Of a DNA stretch of 64,000 nt, positions 38,943-50,366 are shown one piece after another. Every line of letters starts with the position of its first letter. Positions within the stretch are counted from its first letter, which is position 1. A program made the position numbers and the translations under genes. Source of the DNA: Phytoseiulus persimilis (taxonomy: Eukaryota > Arthropoda > Arachnida > Mesostigmata > Phytoseiidae); contig CM075104.1 of the NCBI GenBank assembly GCA_037576195.1, positions 15,702,211 to 15,766,210 of the forward strand. The letters are read 5' to 3'. Under the pieces are notes generated by a model. It did no database searches, was not told where the DNA came from, and saw only the letters and a list, made by a program, of their open reading frames with translations.

Positions 38943-41007
38943 AAGTCGAGCATTTTATTATAATTACCCTGTTTCATTAATTTGGCACCGTGTGGGCAAC
39001 TCCGACAACGAGCACCACAGCGAGTGGAGGCCGCGATACAGCGGAGCGTAGGAGACGCGACCGGGAAGGGGAAAAATGAGAAGCAAACTGAGCGCATACG
39101 ATCCCGCTTTCTGTCTGGTCCGCGTGGCCGGCATGGACCGCTCGGGGGATCTCTGGGCGTTGGTCGACCCAGGCAAAAGGTTAATGCCTGACGTCAGGGA
39201 GACATGGCCGGTGGGCGGTTGTTGGCCTGTTTCCCCGACGGGCATGTTTGGGTCCCGACGAAGTATCATGCGAGGGAACAGAGGAGCGAGCTCGGGCCAC
39301 GGGGACAAGGACTTGTCCCCCGAAGGCTTTTGGTAGGGTGAGAGGAGCTTTGGGCTCACACTCTTATTCCCCGATCCGCCGGTTTCTTGCGTGAAAGGCC
39401 CCAAGTAGGCTCCCGGGGAGGCCTGCTCGTGGAGATGCGCAGCGGAGAAACGCAATTATGCAAAACGGAGTCTATGCATTACTGACACCGCGAAGCGAAG
39501 CAACTCGCTCGTCTTCTTCATCCGAGCAATCTTCTCTCCATCAGTCCAGTGTGATTGCCGAGGAGATCTTGCTCGCGGTGCTCATCGCCATCACGGTGCG
39601 CCTTGCGTGGTGAGGGACCGTGGGAGGATCTTGACGATTTCGAGCTGAAGTTCAGAACGTTTCAGTCGGAAAATGCCACCACCTACCTGGAATTTTCAGC
39701 CGACTCCAGACGAGTTCAGGGATGGCCGTATTTGAGCGAGCGTGCGTTAATATGTAATCATTTATTTGCTTTGGACCCGGTATGCAGCCGGTGGGACCGA
39801 AATGTTGTGATTTCCTAATAACAATCTAATTACCGAGAGAGCAGACCAGGGACGACTACGCTTACATTGGCCCGGTCAAATTTGAATGAACCTTAACGAC
39901 ATCTGGACTTTCCATCAGTTATGCTGATGAGTGGGCGCGGAGCGGAGGATACTACGTGCTTACCACGAAACCACGGGAAACTAGTGAAGTCGTCACACCT
40001 GTGTTCTGAGCACGGCGTTCCACCGGAAGATCCGACGTTCTTCTGGCGGCATTTCCGTTAATTCGGAGAAAGCGGCGGGAACCAGCGAAGCACGGAGGTT
40101 CCGGTCATCTTAGCGAACAAAGAGTGCGGGGAGGGGGGACTTAAGTCTACAAAGTGATGAATCCACCACACTGCTCGATCCTCATTGGTGCGATCGTTCA
40201 AATTCTTGGGAGTGAGATTGAGCCAGCGCTAGTTTCCAGGAGCTTGGCATACTGTGTTTTTGATATTGTCCTAAACTCGCACTTCTAGTGTCTCCCACGT
40301 GTGACACGTTGACAGTAGAGAGGTTTCTTTATCTTGAGAGAGTAAGCGCCGAGCTATAGGGATTGTATCCACCGCTCGCAACATCCCCCGTCAGGTGATA
40401 CGGATCGGCACTTGCGTGGACGGCCCTCCGGAGATTTCGTCCGTTGCGTTCCACGAGAATCGAATCTTCCCGCTCGCGTCTTTGAGAACGTCCCAAGCTC
40501 GGTGGTTGCCAAACGGGATCCGACTCTGGAACGAGCAAAGCGTTTTCCTCAATTGCTAGATATTGGCTCATCTGAGTCTTTTGGTTCTGTCTACGGGAGC
40601 CACGACGGATTTTTAAAATGAGGTTGGAGTATTCGGTGCACTTCGCTGAACGGGCTCTTTGGACGCTCGGGGTCGACCGCTCAGTCGGAGCAAAATTTTG
40701 ATCTCTGAGAATTTCAAATGACAATACTCCAGCGATCGGATCTTTTTGGGGAAGAGCCTGAATATGATTCGAAGGACTTGACTTTTTCTTGCAATGAGAT
40801 TACCAGGCCTCAAGTCGACCTAGTTCGGAGGACACCTGGATCGCGCAGCTCGAGACGCCAGTGTTGCGCAGCTTCCGGTCGGATTCAAGGCCGGACTCTG
40901 TTTCAGACACACATTGTTGATGGAGGCTGATTGATCATCAGAAACCTTATTTTGCTCATCCGAACGATCGTCTCAAAGGGGCTCGCTTGAGAATAACTCA
41001 GAATGAT

Positions 41008-42279
41008 ATGGTCTCCAATAAATGCTCTGCACTGACCCTCCTGAAATCTGAATCACCGGCTGCTTCTGACGGAAAGCCGATGAAACACAAACCACGCTCC
41101 GATCGAATTGCCATCTCAGAGCTATTCACCAATGGGCAACGCGATAGACCAAAAGCATTTGATCTTGCCCCACGACAACGAATGGTCGACAAGTTCAAGC
41201 AAGCAGGAGTGAATGGCCAAATGCTCAAGGTCATTGAAAGCTTCTTCCACAGAGATGAACTGCGAGTATGCTTCGGCGGGAACGCGGTTGTCGAGGTGCA
41301 GCAAAACAGAGGCACACCACAAGGCGATCCGCTAAGCTGCTCCGGATTCTCGCTGTTGCTTGCCGACCTCCCGAGGAAAATAACGGAGGAGTTTAGAACG
41401 GGAACGATTGCAATGTTCGCAGATGACATCATTCTGCTCCATAGGCATCGACAGCAACTACAAAAGATGCTCAACATTGTCGGCGAACATCTAGAAGCGG
41501 AACAACTCAGACTGAACCCAACAAAAACCATGGTCATGAAGATAAGAAAGGGTGGTCCTCTAAGTCGTCACGATCGAATCATGTGGAAAGGAAATTCACT
41601 AGAGTTCGTATCATCGGCCAAATATCTAGGGATCCGCCTGCAGACCACGGGGACGTGTTTCACAGATCATATCGAAGAAATCTGCTGCAAGACGGTGGCG
41701 GTGATGTATGGAGAGGCAGGTGATCCATACCACCTATCAGTCGATACAGCTCTAAAACTATTCGATATGAAAGCATTACCGAAGCTGAGCTACGGTATGA
41801 AACGAATATGGCGTCACCTAACCGAGCGAAACTTCGAGACGTTCGAAAGGTGCTTCTGCGCGTATCTGAAAAGGGTCTTCAGAGTTCCAAAGTGCTCGCT
41901 CAACAGATACTTGTACATCATGGCAGGAATTGAGGAGCCGTTTGTCGAAACAATGAGAAAGAGACTGATGACAGAAACAACTCCAGAGCTGCAGAAACTA
42001 TTCGACAAATGGAAGTTTAAGTTCACCGAAGCAAGAAAACTTCTAGAAGACGACCCCATCATGCAGCAAAGAGAAACATGGACCGGTCCTAGGTGTGTAA
42101 GGAGACATGTCTTCTCGCGCTATGTGGTACACGGTTATCATCATCATCTGTGTATCATAGAGGGACACCATTTCCCGACGGATACCTGTGTGTGTAAACT
42201 TTGTGGACAAAGTTGTCCACGTTATCACGCTTTACTATGTGAATCTAGCCCGGGATTAGCAAAACTCGGAGAAGCTTAA
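41008..42279 (+). CDS. Non-LTR retrotransposon reverse transcriptase, partial ORF2
   Basis: This encodes the polymerase that would copy LINE RNA into DNA at a nicked chromosomal target. The palm motifs are in order and well spaced. Motif A is KAFD at 41152-41163, whose Asp is the first catalytic acid. Motif B is GTPQGDPLS at 41311-41337. Motif C is FADD at 41416-41427. A motif D/E region follows, with LNPTKT and then KYLGI. The thumb region is followed by a C-terminal C-x2-C-x7-H-x3-C motif (Cys at 42193 and 42202, His at 42226, Cys at 42238), as in many LINE ORF2 proteins. The frame is open from a TTG at 40987; the first ATG is at 41008. This is not a native start, because the endonuclease and most of the fingers are missing. 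The residues before motif A look unlike an RT, so a frameshift or rearrangement near 41145 is possible. About 420 codons remain of a usual ORF2 of roughly 900-1200. The clade could not be assigned by eye. Confidence 0.9.
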   Translation: MVSNKCSALTLLKSESPAASDGKPMKHKPRSDRIAISELFTNGQRDRPKAFDLAPRQRMVDKFKQAGVNGQMLKVIESFFHRDELRVCFGGNAVVEVQQNRGTPQGDPLSCSGFSLLLADLPRKITEEFRTGTIAMFADDIILLHRHRQQLQKMLNIVGEHLEAEQLRLNPTKTMVMKIRKGGPLSRHDRIMWKGNSLEFVSSAKYLGIRLQTTGTCFTDHIEEICCKTVAVMYGEAGDPYHLSVDTALKLFDMKALPKLSYGMKRIWRHLTERNFETFERCFCAYLKRVFRVPKCSLNRYLYIMAGIEEPFVETMRKRLMTETTPELQKLFDKWKFKFTEARKLLEDDPIMQQRETWTGPRCVRRHVFSRYVVHGYHHHLCIIEGHHFPTDTCVCKLCGQSCPRYHALLCESSPGLAKLGEA

Positions 42280-42304
42280 TCTTCACTACTATGTTACTAC
42301 ATGC

Positions 42305-42325
42305 AATAAAACTATATATATATAA
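42305..42325 (+). promoter_or_regulatory. Retroelement poly(A) signal and TA-repeat tail
   Basis: AATAAA at 42305-42310 lies 26 bases after the ORF2 stop and is followed at once by an alternating TA tract at 42313-42325. This marks the 3' end of the LINE copy. The tail is probably the tract used or generated during target-primed reverse transcription. Confidence 0.7.
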
Positions 42326-45300
42326 TGATAGACCAATAGTCTTCACGCGGAACGTTCTCGCTCCACACCTTCTTGACGCAGTCGTTCATGGTCTGTTCCC
42401 GCCGTCGAGCCCCATGACAAACATCAAGTCGTCGCTTCGTGCAGATTCTCGTAGTTCCAAAGTCACACCTTCGTCAGCCAGAGACCCTTCGAATAACGCA
42501 GATGATGCGATTGGAGAATGCCGACATTTCCCCAGTGGCATCTTCAGATGAAGAGGTGGGAGCACTTTTAACATATCCTTCTAGACTTTAAGCAGAAATT
42601 ATGATGAGACCTCCTCGATTGAAGTCATACCGGCTCCGAGGCTGCAAATACCAAATCTGCCTCATTGCGGAGTCGTCCGCCTGCCTCGTAGGTACTGCTC
42701 GCTGCAGCGCCCTGTGCAACCCAAGACATCCGTGGTCCGAAACACGGCCACCTAGGTCTTGAGTCCTGGGGAAGTGTGCTTTGGAGTCTTTGAGTCTCCT
42801 TCGCTGAGTAGCCTCACGTTTTGGCGCGTGCGGGTGTTCGCTGGACGATGCGGCAAACATGGACGCGAAGACCTGTTGCGTTGACCCAAATGCGAAGACT
42901 CTCTCGGGGCAATGAAGAAGAAGACCGCGGAACGATCGATGAATTCCCTGGACCTCGAGTACCGTGGACGGCTTCGTCGAGGCCACGAGGCTTTGATCCA
43001 CTTCCCCGCGAGAATCACGTGAAATCTCATTGACTTCCATGAAGCCAAACCAACGGATGAGCCGATTAATGTGCGAAATCATCCCCGGAGCCGTCTACCC
43101 ACTGAGCGGGAGACCAGGGACAGAATTAGATTCCGCGATGAATGTCTGGAAGATGATTTTTCAAGCGCCTCAGTGATCGAAACGGCCCAACCCCGAGTTC
43201 CCGAAGATCTCTCTCATAGCTTCCACAAATCTCGTTTCGCGCAGGCGATTCTCCCTTGAAGACCGAAACAGCTCCTCCATCGATTCGATAGCACGGTTCC
43301 TGAGCACCACTTTGATTCTCGCCGACCACATGCTTACCTGCGTGCGACCAACTATGTTGGAAGTGACAACTCACTGTGGGGACGTGACCCCCGATATTCA
43401 GAACATAGAGTCGCTATCGCCCCCCCGAGCCAGAGTCGAGCCCTCGGGCCATATCCAGAGAACATGATGCTTCCGGGGGGCAACGAGGCCGAGAAGTTCT
43501 GGCAGCTTGGATCACCGTTGTGACTGGTACCAAACCTTCTTTCCTCGTCATTGGGATGGGGCGAGCCGGTCAGCACATGACTAGAGCAGTTGGCTTGACG
43601 ACAAGAATCGTGCCCCCCAACCAAACACGACTATGTTGAACCTCATCGGGGCGCTCACTCGCTCAAGCCCTAGGCACACCCACTTCCTTTTCATTAAGTT
43701 TGAACGGTTAAGAAACTTGTTTAACTGCCACACTTGGATCTGTCGAACTGTGCGTTCAAGACGCCCGGTTTCAAATGTCCGAGTCACAGGACCAAGTTGG
43801 GAACAGGCGCGGGAACGAGAATAGCTTCGTCACTGTGCAACGGTGTAAGGATGAGATGGATGCATTATGCACTTCATAGCAGCTCGGCCGGCTGGTTAAC
43901 TGAGCAGGTTTGCCAGCTAGGTGGATAGCTGACTGCCATTATCATTAAGTGTAATCGACTTAGAGCCGACCGCATGAATTATTCTCGTCAAATGTGAGCA
44001 GTACCGGGCGGCCGCCAGACCGGCCGGACAGACAGTCTGACCGGGAGTTAGTTGGGCGCGGAGCCGGAACCGCGGCGCGACCCGCTCGTGGTCAGCACTT
44101 CTTACTCCTACTCGTCGTGGACGAGCCGTCATCCAAGTTGGCCAGCATCCGACAGAGGTCTCTTGAAAACGAAACATCCCAACTTCTCATGCGGTGATGC
44201 TGATATTACTGTCGTTGTCACTCGTATGGATCGTCAGACTTTGTTCAAACGTCGGGAACCGGGGGTTTCAGAATGAATAGACAGCAGAGAGTGAGGACTC
44301 CTCGGACGGTGAGCTGGAAGCGAAAGGCAGGGGAGAGTCCCAAAGCTCTGAAGCTGAATAAAACGATCTAAAAGTACCGGTCTGGCGTGAGGAGAGCATT
44401 CAGATGACGTCAAATCTTCAAGATGGAGGTTGTGACCCTCGTAACCCGAGAGCATCTTTTCGAGGAAACTGCAATTTGAAGAAATTATTTGACGGGCTCC
44501 CACAACATTGTACAAATGTCCGTTGAATAGACAAGATGCGTATGTCGCGCTTCGGGTCTGAATCTCTGCAAAGAAAAATGATCGGGTCCTGGAACATCTT
44601 GATTCCGAGAATCTGGGTGATGCAACTCCTCGGATCTGTGCTGAGGAAATTAAACAGGAAACCGTTGACTCAGATCACTGAATGACACGTTGTAGCCGCG
44701 ACGTAGGGAGCCCCACGGAGAATGATCTGTAGGTTAGGAGTTTCTTGACGTTATCTGCTCCCATCGCCGAAAATTCGGAATCGAATTGACATCCGGAATT
44801 TCGGGATTTAGCGGAAAATATTGTTTCACTTTTTCCTCGAATCGCAGTGATTCCATTTTGAGCCCGGCCGGTTGATCCGGAATTTCTCGATTTGGAGTTT
44901 ACGCCACCCAAGGGGATTTGGGAGAATCATGACATCTAGAGCCAGTGAGCTCTGGCCTCTTGAGATGCCGAACGTCAAGAAAATCTTTAGCAGCGGCTCA
45001 TATAGTCCGCTTGGAAGAAGCAACGCCTTGTGTGAAAGTCTTCCAACTCACTCTCATCATTTCCTCGGTTTCGCAGGATCTCTCTGGACCTCTAATGAAC
45101 TCTGGGTCTGAACGACTCCACCCTTTGGAATGAGATTTTTCACTCAATCAAGTATATCTGAATACCCGACGATCTCTCGAACTTCAAAACTATCTCGACT
45201 CCATGAAATTTTCGAGGAGCCAGAGAATAGCCTGGTTCGGCGCAGTCACCAAATTGAAGCATGCGCGTCGAATACGTCAGCGCTGAGCCGATCGACCTTG

Positions 45301-45540
45301 GCGGTCACAAAAGAGACGGAATCCAATAAACCGCTCCGTCTCACGACCAATAACTTGGAAAACTTCCATCATGGATGGCAGTTGCTTCACGTGAAACACG
45401 TTGAGCCCACAACAGAAATCACGATGAGCATATTCTTGTCGTGAGAGAACTCGCTCGAGATGTCCGAGGACACGAGGCGTTGAGCTTGAACTCCTCCCCA
45501 GCCCTTGATCGGCGCGGAGATTCGAGTATGAATTGCGGCT
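42326..45540. other. Region without a recognisable gene
   Basis: This is the gap between the LINE tail and the ORF1 remnant. Apart from the tetranucleotide islands near 43.9-44.05 kb, nothing is recognised. No ORF1 N-terminal domain was found leading into 45541. Confidence 0.55.
43880..44055. repeat. Paired cryptic tetranucleotide islands
   Basis: The first part (43880-43937) has AGCTCGGCCGGCTGG, GCCAGCTAG and AGCTGACTG. The second part (44005-44055) has CGGGCGGCCGCCAG, CCGGCCGGACAGACAG and TCTGACCGGG. About 70 bases of ordinary sequence separate them. Confidence 0.5.
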
Positions 45541-45732
45541 CCTCGGACATAAGTTCTACCCGGTAACGGGAGCGATCGAAGCGAAGAAGCGAAACAAACT
45601 ATGCTGCACGTGCACCAAGACAGGACACAGCGCATTTGAATGCGGTTGCAGAAGCTGAATGGCAGACGGGCATGCAAATGACTCGTGTGTATGCCCAACA
45701 TACAAGACGCTCGTGAAGGAGGAAATCGGATG
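45541..45732 (+). pseudogene. Gag-like ORF1 zinc-knuckle remnant with in-frame stop
   Basis: One frame encodes two adjacent CCHC zinc knuckles, the nucleic-acid-binding module of retroelement Gag/ORF1 proteins. The first is intact: Cys at 45601, Cys at 45610, His at 45625 and Cys at 45640, giving C-x2-C-x4-H-x4-C. The second has Cys at 45646, His at 45670 and Cys at 45685 with the same spacing. Its second cysteine position, 45655-45657, is TGA, one base away from TGT or TGC. The frame then continues through C-x-CPTYK-like residues, which often follow the knuckles in LINE ORF1 proteins, to a TGA at 45730-45732. Upstream, the frame is closed by a stop at 45529-45531, so the N-terminal part is lost or frameshifted. 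No RT was found just downstream. It could come from a non-LTR ORF1 (favoured) or an LTR-element Gag. Confidence 0.65.
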
Positions 45733-48700
45733 ACAAGCACTGGAAACCGAGAGACGGAGCCGAAAATTAATTCATGGGTGCAGATTTTCAAAAGGTCAAA
45801 AGCAGCCCAAGACGCTGTCCACAATCGGAATAGACCCTGAGATCTGGAACTTTCCACTGTTAGATCGAGGACTCGAGGACTGCGAATCTGCAGAAACGAA
45901 GAGGATCGATCCCCACGGAAGTTGTTGAAACTCCACGGACGACGGGCTACCATTTACGGGTAGACGAAGGAAAGACCGTTGTTCATGAAGGAGTCGTTAA
46001 GGAACAGGTGAAAGCCTTCGCCGCTCTCAGAGCGCATGCGTTTTCCAGCTCCGGGCTTCGTCTCAACCCGCAGCTCCGATTATTCCAAAGAATCCATTCT
46101 CAGTACCGCAGCGCCACGGCATCGAGAATTCGCTCTTTTCCTTCTCGCTGAGAGCCGCGAGTCTCCGCATGTTGTCAGGAAGCTCGGGAAGCGAATCCGG
46201 GTTTGGAACGGGAGAGACTTCGTCTGTCGTTCTTGGGTTTGCGCGGCTCGATTCACTGCTACAAATTCAAACAGGTTTGGATGCTGACACATTTCTTATC
46301 GAAAAATGTGGGGCACGCGAAAAAGCAACTCAGCGCACAGTCGTGCTTTGACTGCTCGTCTCGAGATGATTTTTCGATTTCGATCTACGCATTTGAGCTT
46401 GAAATTCGAGAATCCGCCCCAGGGCTCAGACTGAGAACGATGAGTGAACGCTCACTGCTTTCGCTTCCGAGAGCTTGACATGGAGTATTCCGAGCATCAG
46501 ACTGAAAGGAAATCGAGAAGCGGGTGGTCAGGGGGAAGATTCAGCAGGAAAGAAAATCTGCGAAAGTCCTATTTGTGCTCATCCTGCCTCCTCCACAGTT
46601 CAATGTCGGCCTCAAGTGATCCGGGCTCGACTCATGACCCGCTTCAAGAAAGCTGGAACAGGTTATTGAATGGGAACAAGCTCTTGATGATACAGCTCCC
46701 CTCCCCATACCTATTTTCCCGGACAGCGAAATTTTCGGTTTCGGGAAGTGGGTCGGAACAGCCGAAGTGGATAACTAGAGCGAGAGTTCTCGGAGGACTT
46801 GGATCGGAATCTTCCATGGCTGGGACGTCGTCACGGCGTGATGACGTACATGGGGAACCAACCTTTCTCCTAAACAGGCTCTTGATCTTAGAGGGGGGCG
46901 CTTCCGCAGCTCTTCAAACCGTCTTTTTGGGCCTAGTCCACTCGCCAACGATGCCTCCCCGCAAGAAGCTTTTAGCATAGAATTGCATCGGGGAAGGCGA
47001 AGCACCGGACAGAGAGACGCGCGCACCGAGCAGGCAAGAAAAAGAAAGAGCCCCCGGCCACTTTCAGCGCCTTTTCTTGGTCACTTCATGGAGATTGCAT
47101 TTGTCTTTCGAGAGTCCTCCTGTTCTCTCAGCTCAACCTCGCTCTTTTCTTTTCCTTCTCCCGCTTCGATCAAGACCGACACACTTTCCTCTTGTGTTTA
47201 CCTCCTGGCTGTCTCAGTGGGAAGAAGAATGCTCAGTGAATCGCTTGACTCCAAATGAAGCGTTCCCTCTTCGAATTCACGCCCTGATGCCCTTCCTTGC
47301 CGCACTGAAAGATCACGTCTTTTGGAAAACGAAGCGTGCCGTTATGTTGGGAACGCATCTGAGGCCGGCTCTGGATTCGAGTGTAGAACGAGCGCCCGAA
47401 TCGACGGCGGGGAAGTAGCTCGTTCGCTGGGCGCACAGCAAACCGTAGGACATCGGTTACGGGCCCTCCGAGATAACCCGAGATGCCCCGCAGAACCCCC
47501 GCATTGTTTTCTGCGTCTCCGAATCGTTCCGATGGGATATTCTCTGAGGGAACCGTGGGAACCTCCCCAGGAACCCTGGGCCTCCCGAGAAAAACGCCGA
47601 CTATGGGGGTCGGTACTGTGCTTCAGCTGCTCTTCCCAGCGCTCCGCATGTTCACAAATCAGGCTGGCTAACTCGCGAAAGCCTTGGGCGGACTTCGGAC
47701 TGTATTGCGAAGGACAACTGAAGGTCCCGGTGAACGTATGAGCTCAAGCTGCACCTGACTCACTGAGAATCGAGTGATTGAATTCAACCTCGGATGCTTC
47801 CGAGCTATTCCTGGTGGAGTATTATGCGTCCTTAGTAATTTCCCAGAGTTGAATTAATTGTTAACCCTCGCTCGCTCCTGCTACGGAGCTGAAACCCTGC
47901 TTGGCATCATTATCGGCGCTCGATTGTCGCCGAAAGCCATGAGATTTTTTTCTGACGTCGGCTGGAGCGACTGAACGATTGTCGGCGAGGCCGAGGGGAT
48001 CATAATCCGATTTGCTCAAAAACAAGAATTCTCGTCGCAAAGATACAGCAGATCTGAGTCGGCCGTTCCATTGTGTTTGGCATATTGTTCTAGTGTTGTA
48101 CGACGACAGCGACGTCGACGAGTACTGTGATGGCTCGGGCCAGTCATTAATATCAATTTGGAAGCTTTGTAACTCCTTGACCCATGACTGCAATCCTCGG
48201 GGACGGACGCACGAGTGAGCGAACGCCCGAAGTGATTGGCGGCGTCTCAATGGGAAGACAGCGGGGAGAGACGAATTCAGGAGAGCGTGTCTAAGGATTC
48301 CTTTGTCAGCGAAGGGACGAATACGCTGCGCAGGAGGAGGACGACTACTGTCTGACGGAGAACCTCTGAAACTACCACAAGAGCCTCTCAGGCTCCCAGG
48401 CCGTCAAACATCGCATGCAAACATCGTGCGATTCTGAGCCCTTCCTGTGAAGCGAAATCAATCGAGGGCAATGTCAGAACCAGGTGAGGCAGCTCCCGGC
48501 TGGGCGGTCGCTCGCCTCACTCGCGCCAGATTCCTAGTTGCCCTCCTCTTTCTATCCCGATCTAGTCGCTGGAAATGTGGGGAGTTATGTAGCAGAGTTG
48601 TTCTCTCAACTCTACTCAGACGGGAGAACTTTCTGACTGATCCCGAGCTGGATCCCAGAATGGACGCCTTCCCGCTCTGAGTCCCAGAGCGCTGCGACGA

Positions 48701-48815
48701 GAAAAAGTGAAAAATTGTTCCGTCTCTCAATATGACGTTTTAAGCTGCGTGGGTATATCTGCCTGAATTCACCGCCTCGAGCACTTCCTGATTCAATTGC
48801 GTCGCTGAGAGGCGG

Positions 48816-49055
48816 ATGGGTGAGCTTGTTTGCCTCAAGGGCATCGCATCAAAAGAAAAAGCGGAAGAACTCATTCAGGTTATACGATCTTTTGAGCCAA
48901 CCCTTATCGGGCTAACTGCGCCGATACCCGAACGGTCAGTCGGTCATCGTCTGTTTCTCGAGGTCGAGGGAGTCGACACGGGACTCAAAATATTCCATCC
49001 CCCAGTACCGTTCAACCTGTATCCGCGAAAGCGGCGTTTGACCAATGATGAGTAG
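48816..49055 (+). CDS. Small hypothetical ORF, coding-like composition
   Basis: The 79-codon frame has an ATG at 48816 and a TAG at 49053-49055; the nearest upstream in-frame stop is at about 48789-48791. About a third of its codons begin with G, and the peptide is balanced (Glu, Lys, Ile, Leu, Val, Pro) instead of Arg/Ser-rich. It has an acidic helix-like N-terminal half and a basic PRKRR end. No domain, signal peptide or membrane segment is evident. It could be a small gene, an exon or a fragment of an unrecognised transposon ORF, or it could be chance. Confidence 0.22.
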   Translation: MGELVCLKGIASKEKAEELIQVIRSFEPTLIGLTAPIPERSVGHRLFLEVEGVDTGLKIFHPPVPFNLYPRKRRLTNDE

Positions 49056-50352
49056 TCCGTGTTCTCAAAACAGCGACGTGTTGGCAGGAAGCATTTTCCT
49101 TGGCTGCAGTGGGTTTGAACGGATTTGACTTGGATTCAGCTCAGCGCGCTCAGGCTGATTTCAGGAGCTAGGATTCTCCGAAGAGTCATACGGACATTTC
49201 GTCCGCGAGCGTTGCCATTCGTTAAGCGGCAATTATTCTGAAAGAATGAGAGAGCTGCTATACGAACTCGCATCATTTACAATGACGTTCTATGAGCGAT
49301 GCAGGCAACTGAACTCCCTCCGGGATTAGTGTTATATAAATCATGTCAGAATTCATGGTCGAATAAATCATCCCGATTCTCATTTCTACTGATTCGTTCA
49401 TCGTTGTGTGGCCTCCTGGATCCCCACGTGACTGACCGAGGACTGGAGGGGCCAATCGAATCCCATCTAGGGTTTTTGTCGTCTTTTCTTTCGTTCTCGC
49501 CTATTCATTTTTCATCCAACAGGCCTGCACGCATTCTTCAAAATATATCCACATCCGATGTATTACATATGCTCGAATATGAGTGTAGGGTGAGTGACCA
49601 CCACTGGATCGCGAGACGTAGCAGCCAAGCGACTGAGGAAAGAATCACGCGGGGAAACGCCTTGGAATTTCACAGCGGTAACGTGACAACGATTCTGACC
49701 GGATAACTCCAGCCAAGCGAAGAATAAACTCTGGAAGTCACAAAAGGACATAGTTGCACAACTCCGCAACCTTCGAGTTCAGGAACCCACGAAATGTTGC
49801 GAGGCCGCGTCGGCAGGCTCGGGAATGGCTGTTTGCTTGTCTCTCTCAGGGAGGAAACCTCAGACACTGCCGCGATTTCCAGTCTTCGGTGTGAGGACTC
49901 TGATAGTTCGCGGGCGTCCGGTTCCATGTTGAAGAATCCCCGTGAACCGAGTCGTTTACTCCCTGATCTCATTCTCTACATTCGGGGCGATAGCGACACG
50001 CACAGGCGCGCAGTTCAAATACTCATATATCCTCCTCTTCGATACGTGGGTGTATGTTTCTCTTTCGGTTCGGGAACGGGTTCGTGCACCGTCCTTATCG
50101 CACGAACGTGGGCTCAAACATCTGTTGCGGAGCGAAGCGAGCACGAAATGGCATTGCATCGCACGCCAAACGGAATAAACGCCACCATCAAAATTAACGA
50201 TGAAAAATGGAACTAAACCCCCACGTCAGGATGAGCAGCGGCGGTTTCTCGGTAGGGCGCTGTTCTTCTTTGATCCCTTCCAAAACAAAGGGGTAGACAC
50301 GTCAGAGCCGCAACAACGATGAAACAACGTCGGGAGGCGGGGGAGTGCGCAA

Positions 50353-50366
50353 AGAGAGAGAGAGAG
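50353..50366. repeat. AG dinucleotide repeat
   Basis: Seven AG units within a purine-rich stretch. This is an ordinary microsatellite. Confidence 0.85.

Larger units (their letters stand above)
35693..40986. other. Region without a recognisable gene
   Basis: The stretch contains the 27-base poly(G) tract and a 253-codon open frame at 36105-36866 (-) that is Arg/Ser-rich with no recognised domain. A CAG/GTATGT donor-like site lies at 37158-37166, with a pyrimidine-rich stretch about 40 bases upstream, but no exon could be built from it. Confidence 0.55.
40987..42325 (+). mobile_element. 5'-truncated non-LTR retrotransposon (LINE) copy with 3' tail
   Basis: This copy holds the C-terminal two thirds of a LINE ORF2, then a stop at 42277-42279, a 3' UTR of about 30 bases, an AATAAA signal at 42305-42310 and a TA-repeat tail at 42313-42325. 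Ending in a short microsatellite instead of a long poly(A) is common in several non-LTR clades. No endonuclease domain and no clear fingers subdomain were found in the kilobase upstream, which fits the usual 5' truncation of LINE insertions. The coding strand is A-rich (CAA, AAC, AGA codons), unlike the CpG-rich flanks, so it is probably a fairly recent insertion. The 5' junction is not precisely visible and no target-site duplication was identified. Confidence 0.85.

Noticed and set aside
40998..41537. 179-codon open frame on the - strand
   Set aside because: It is the antisense shadow of the reverse transcriptase reading frame.
45387..45953. 188-codon open frame on the - strand
   Set aside because: It lies antisense to the zinc-knuckle remnant and has no domain of its own.
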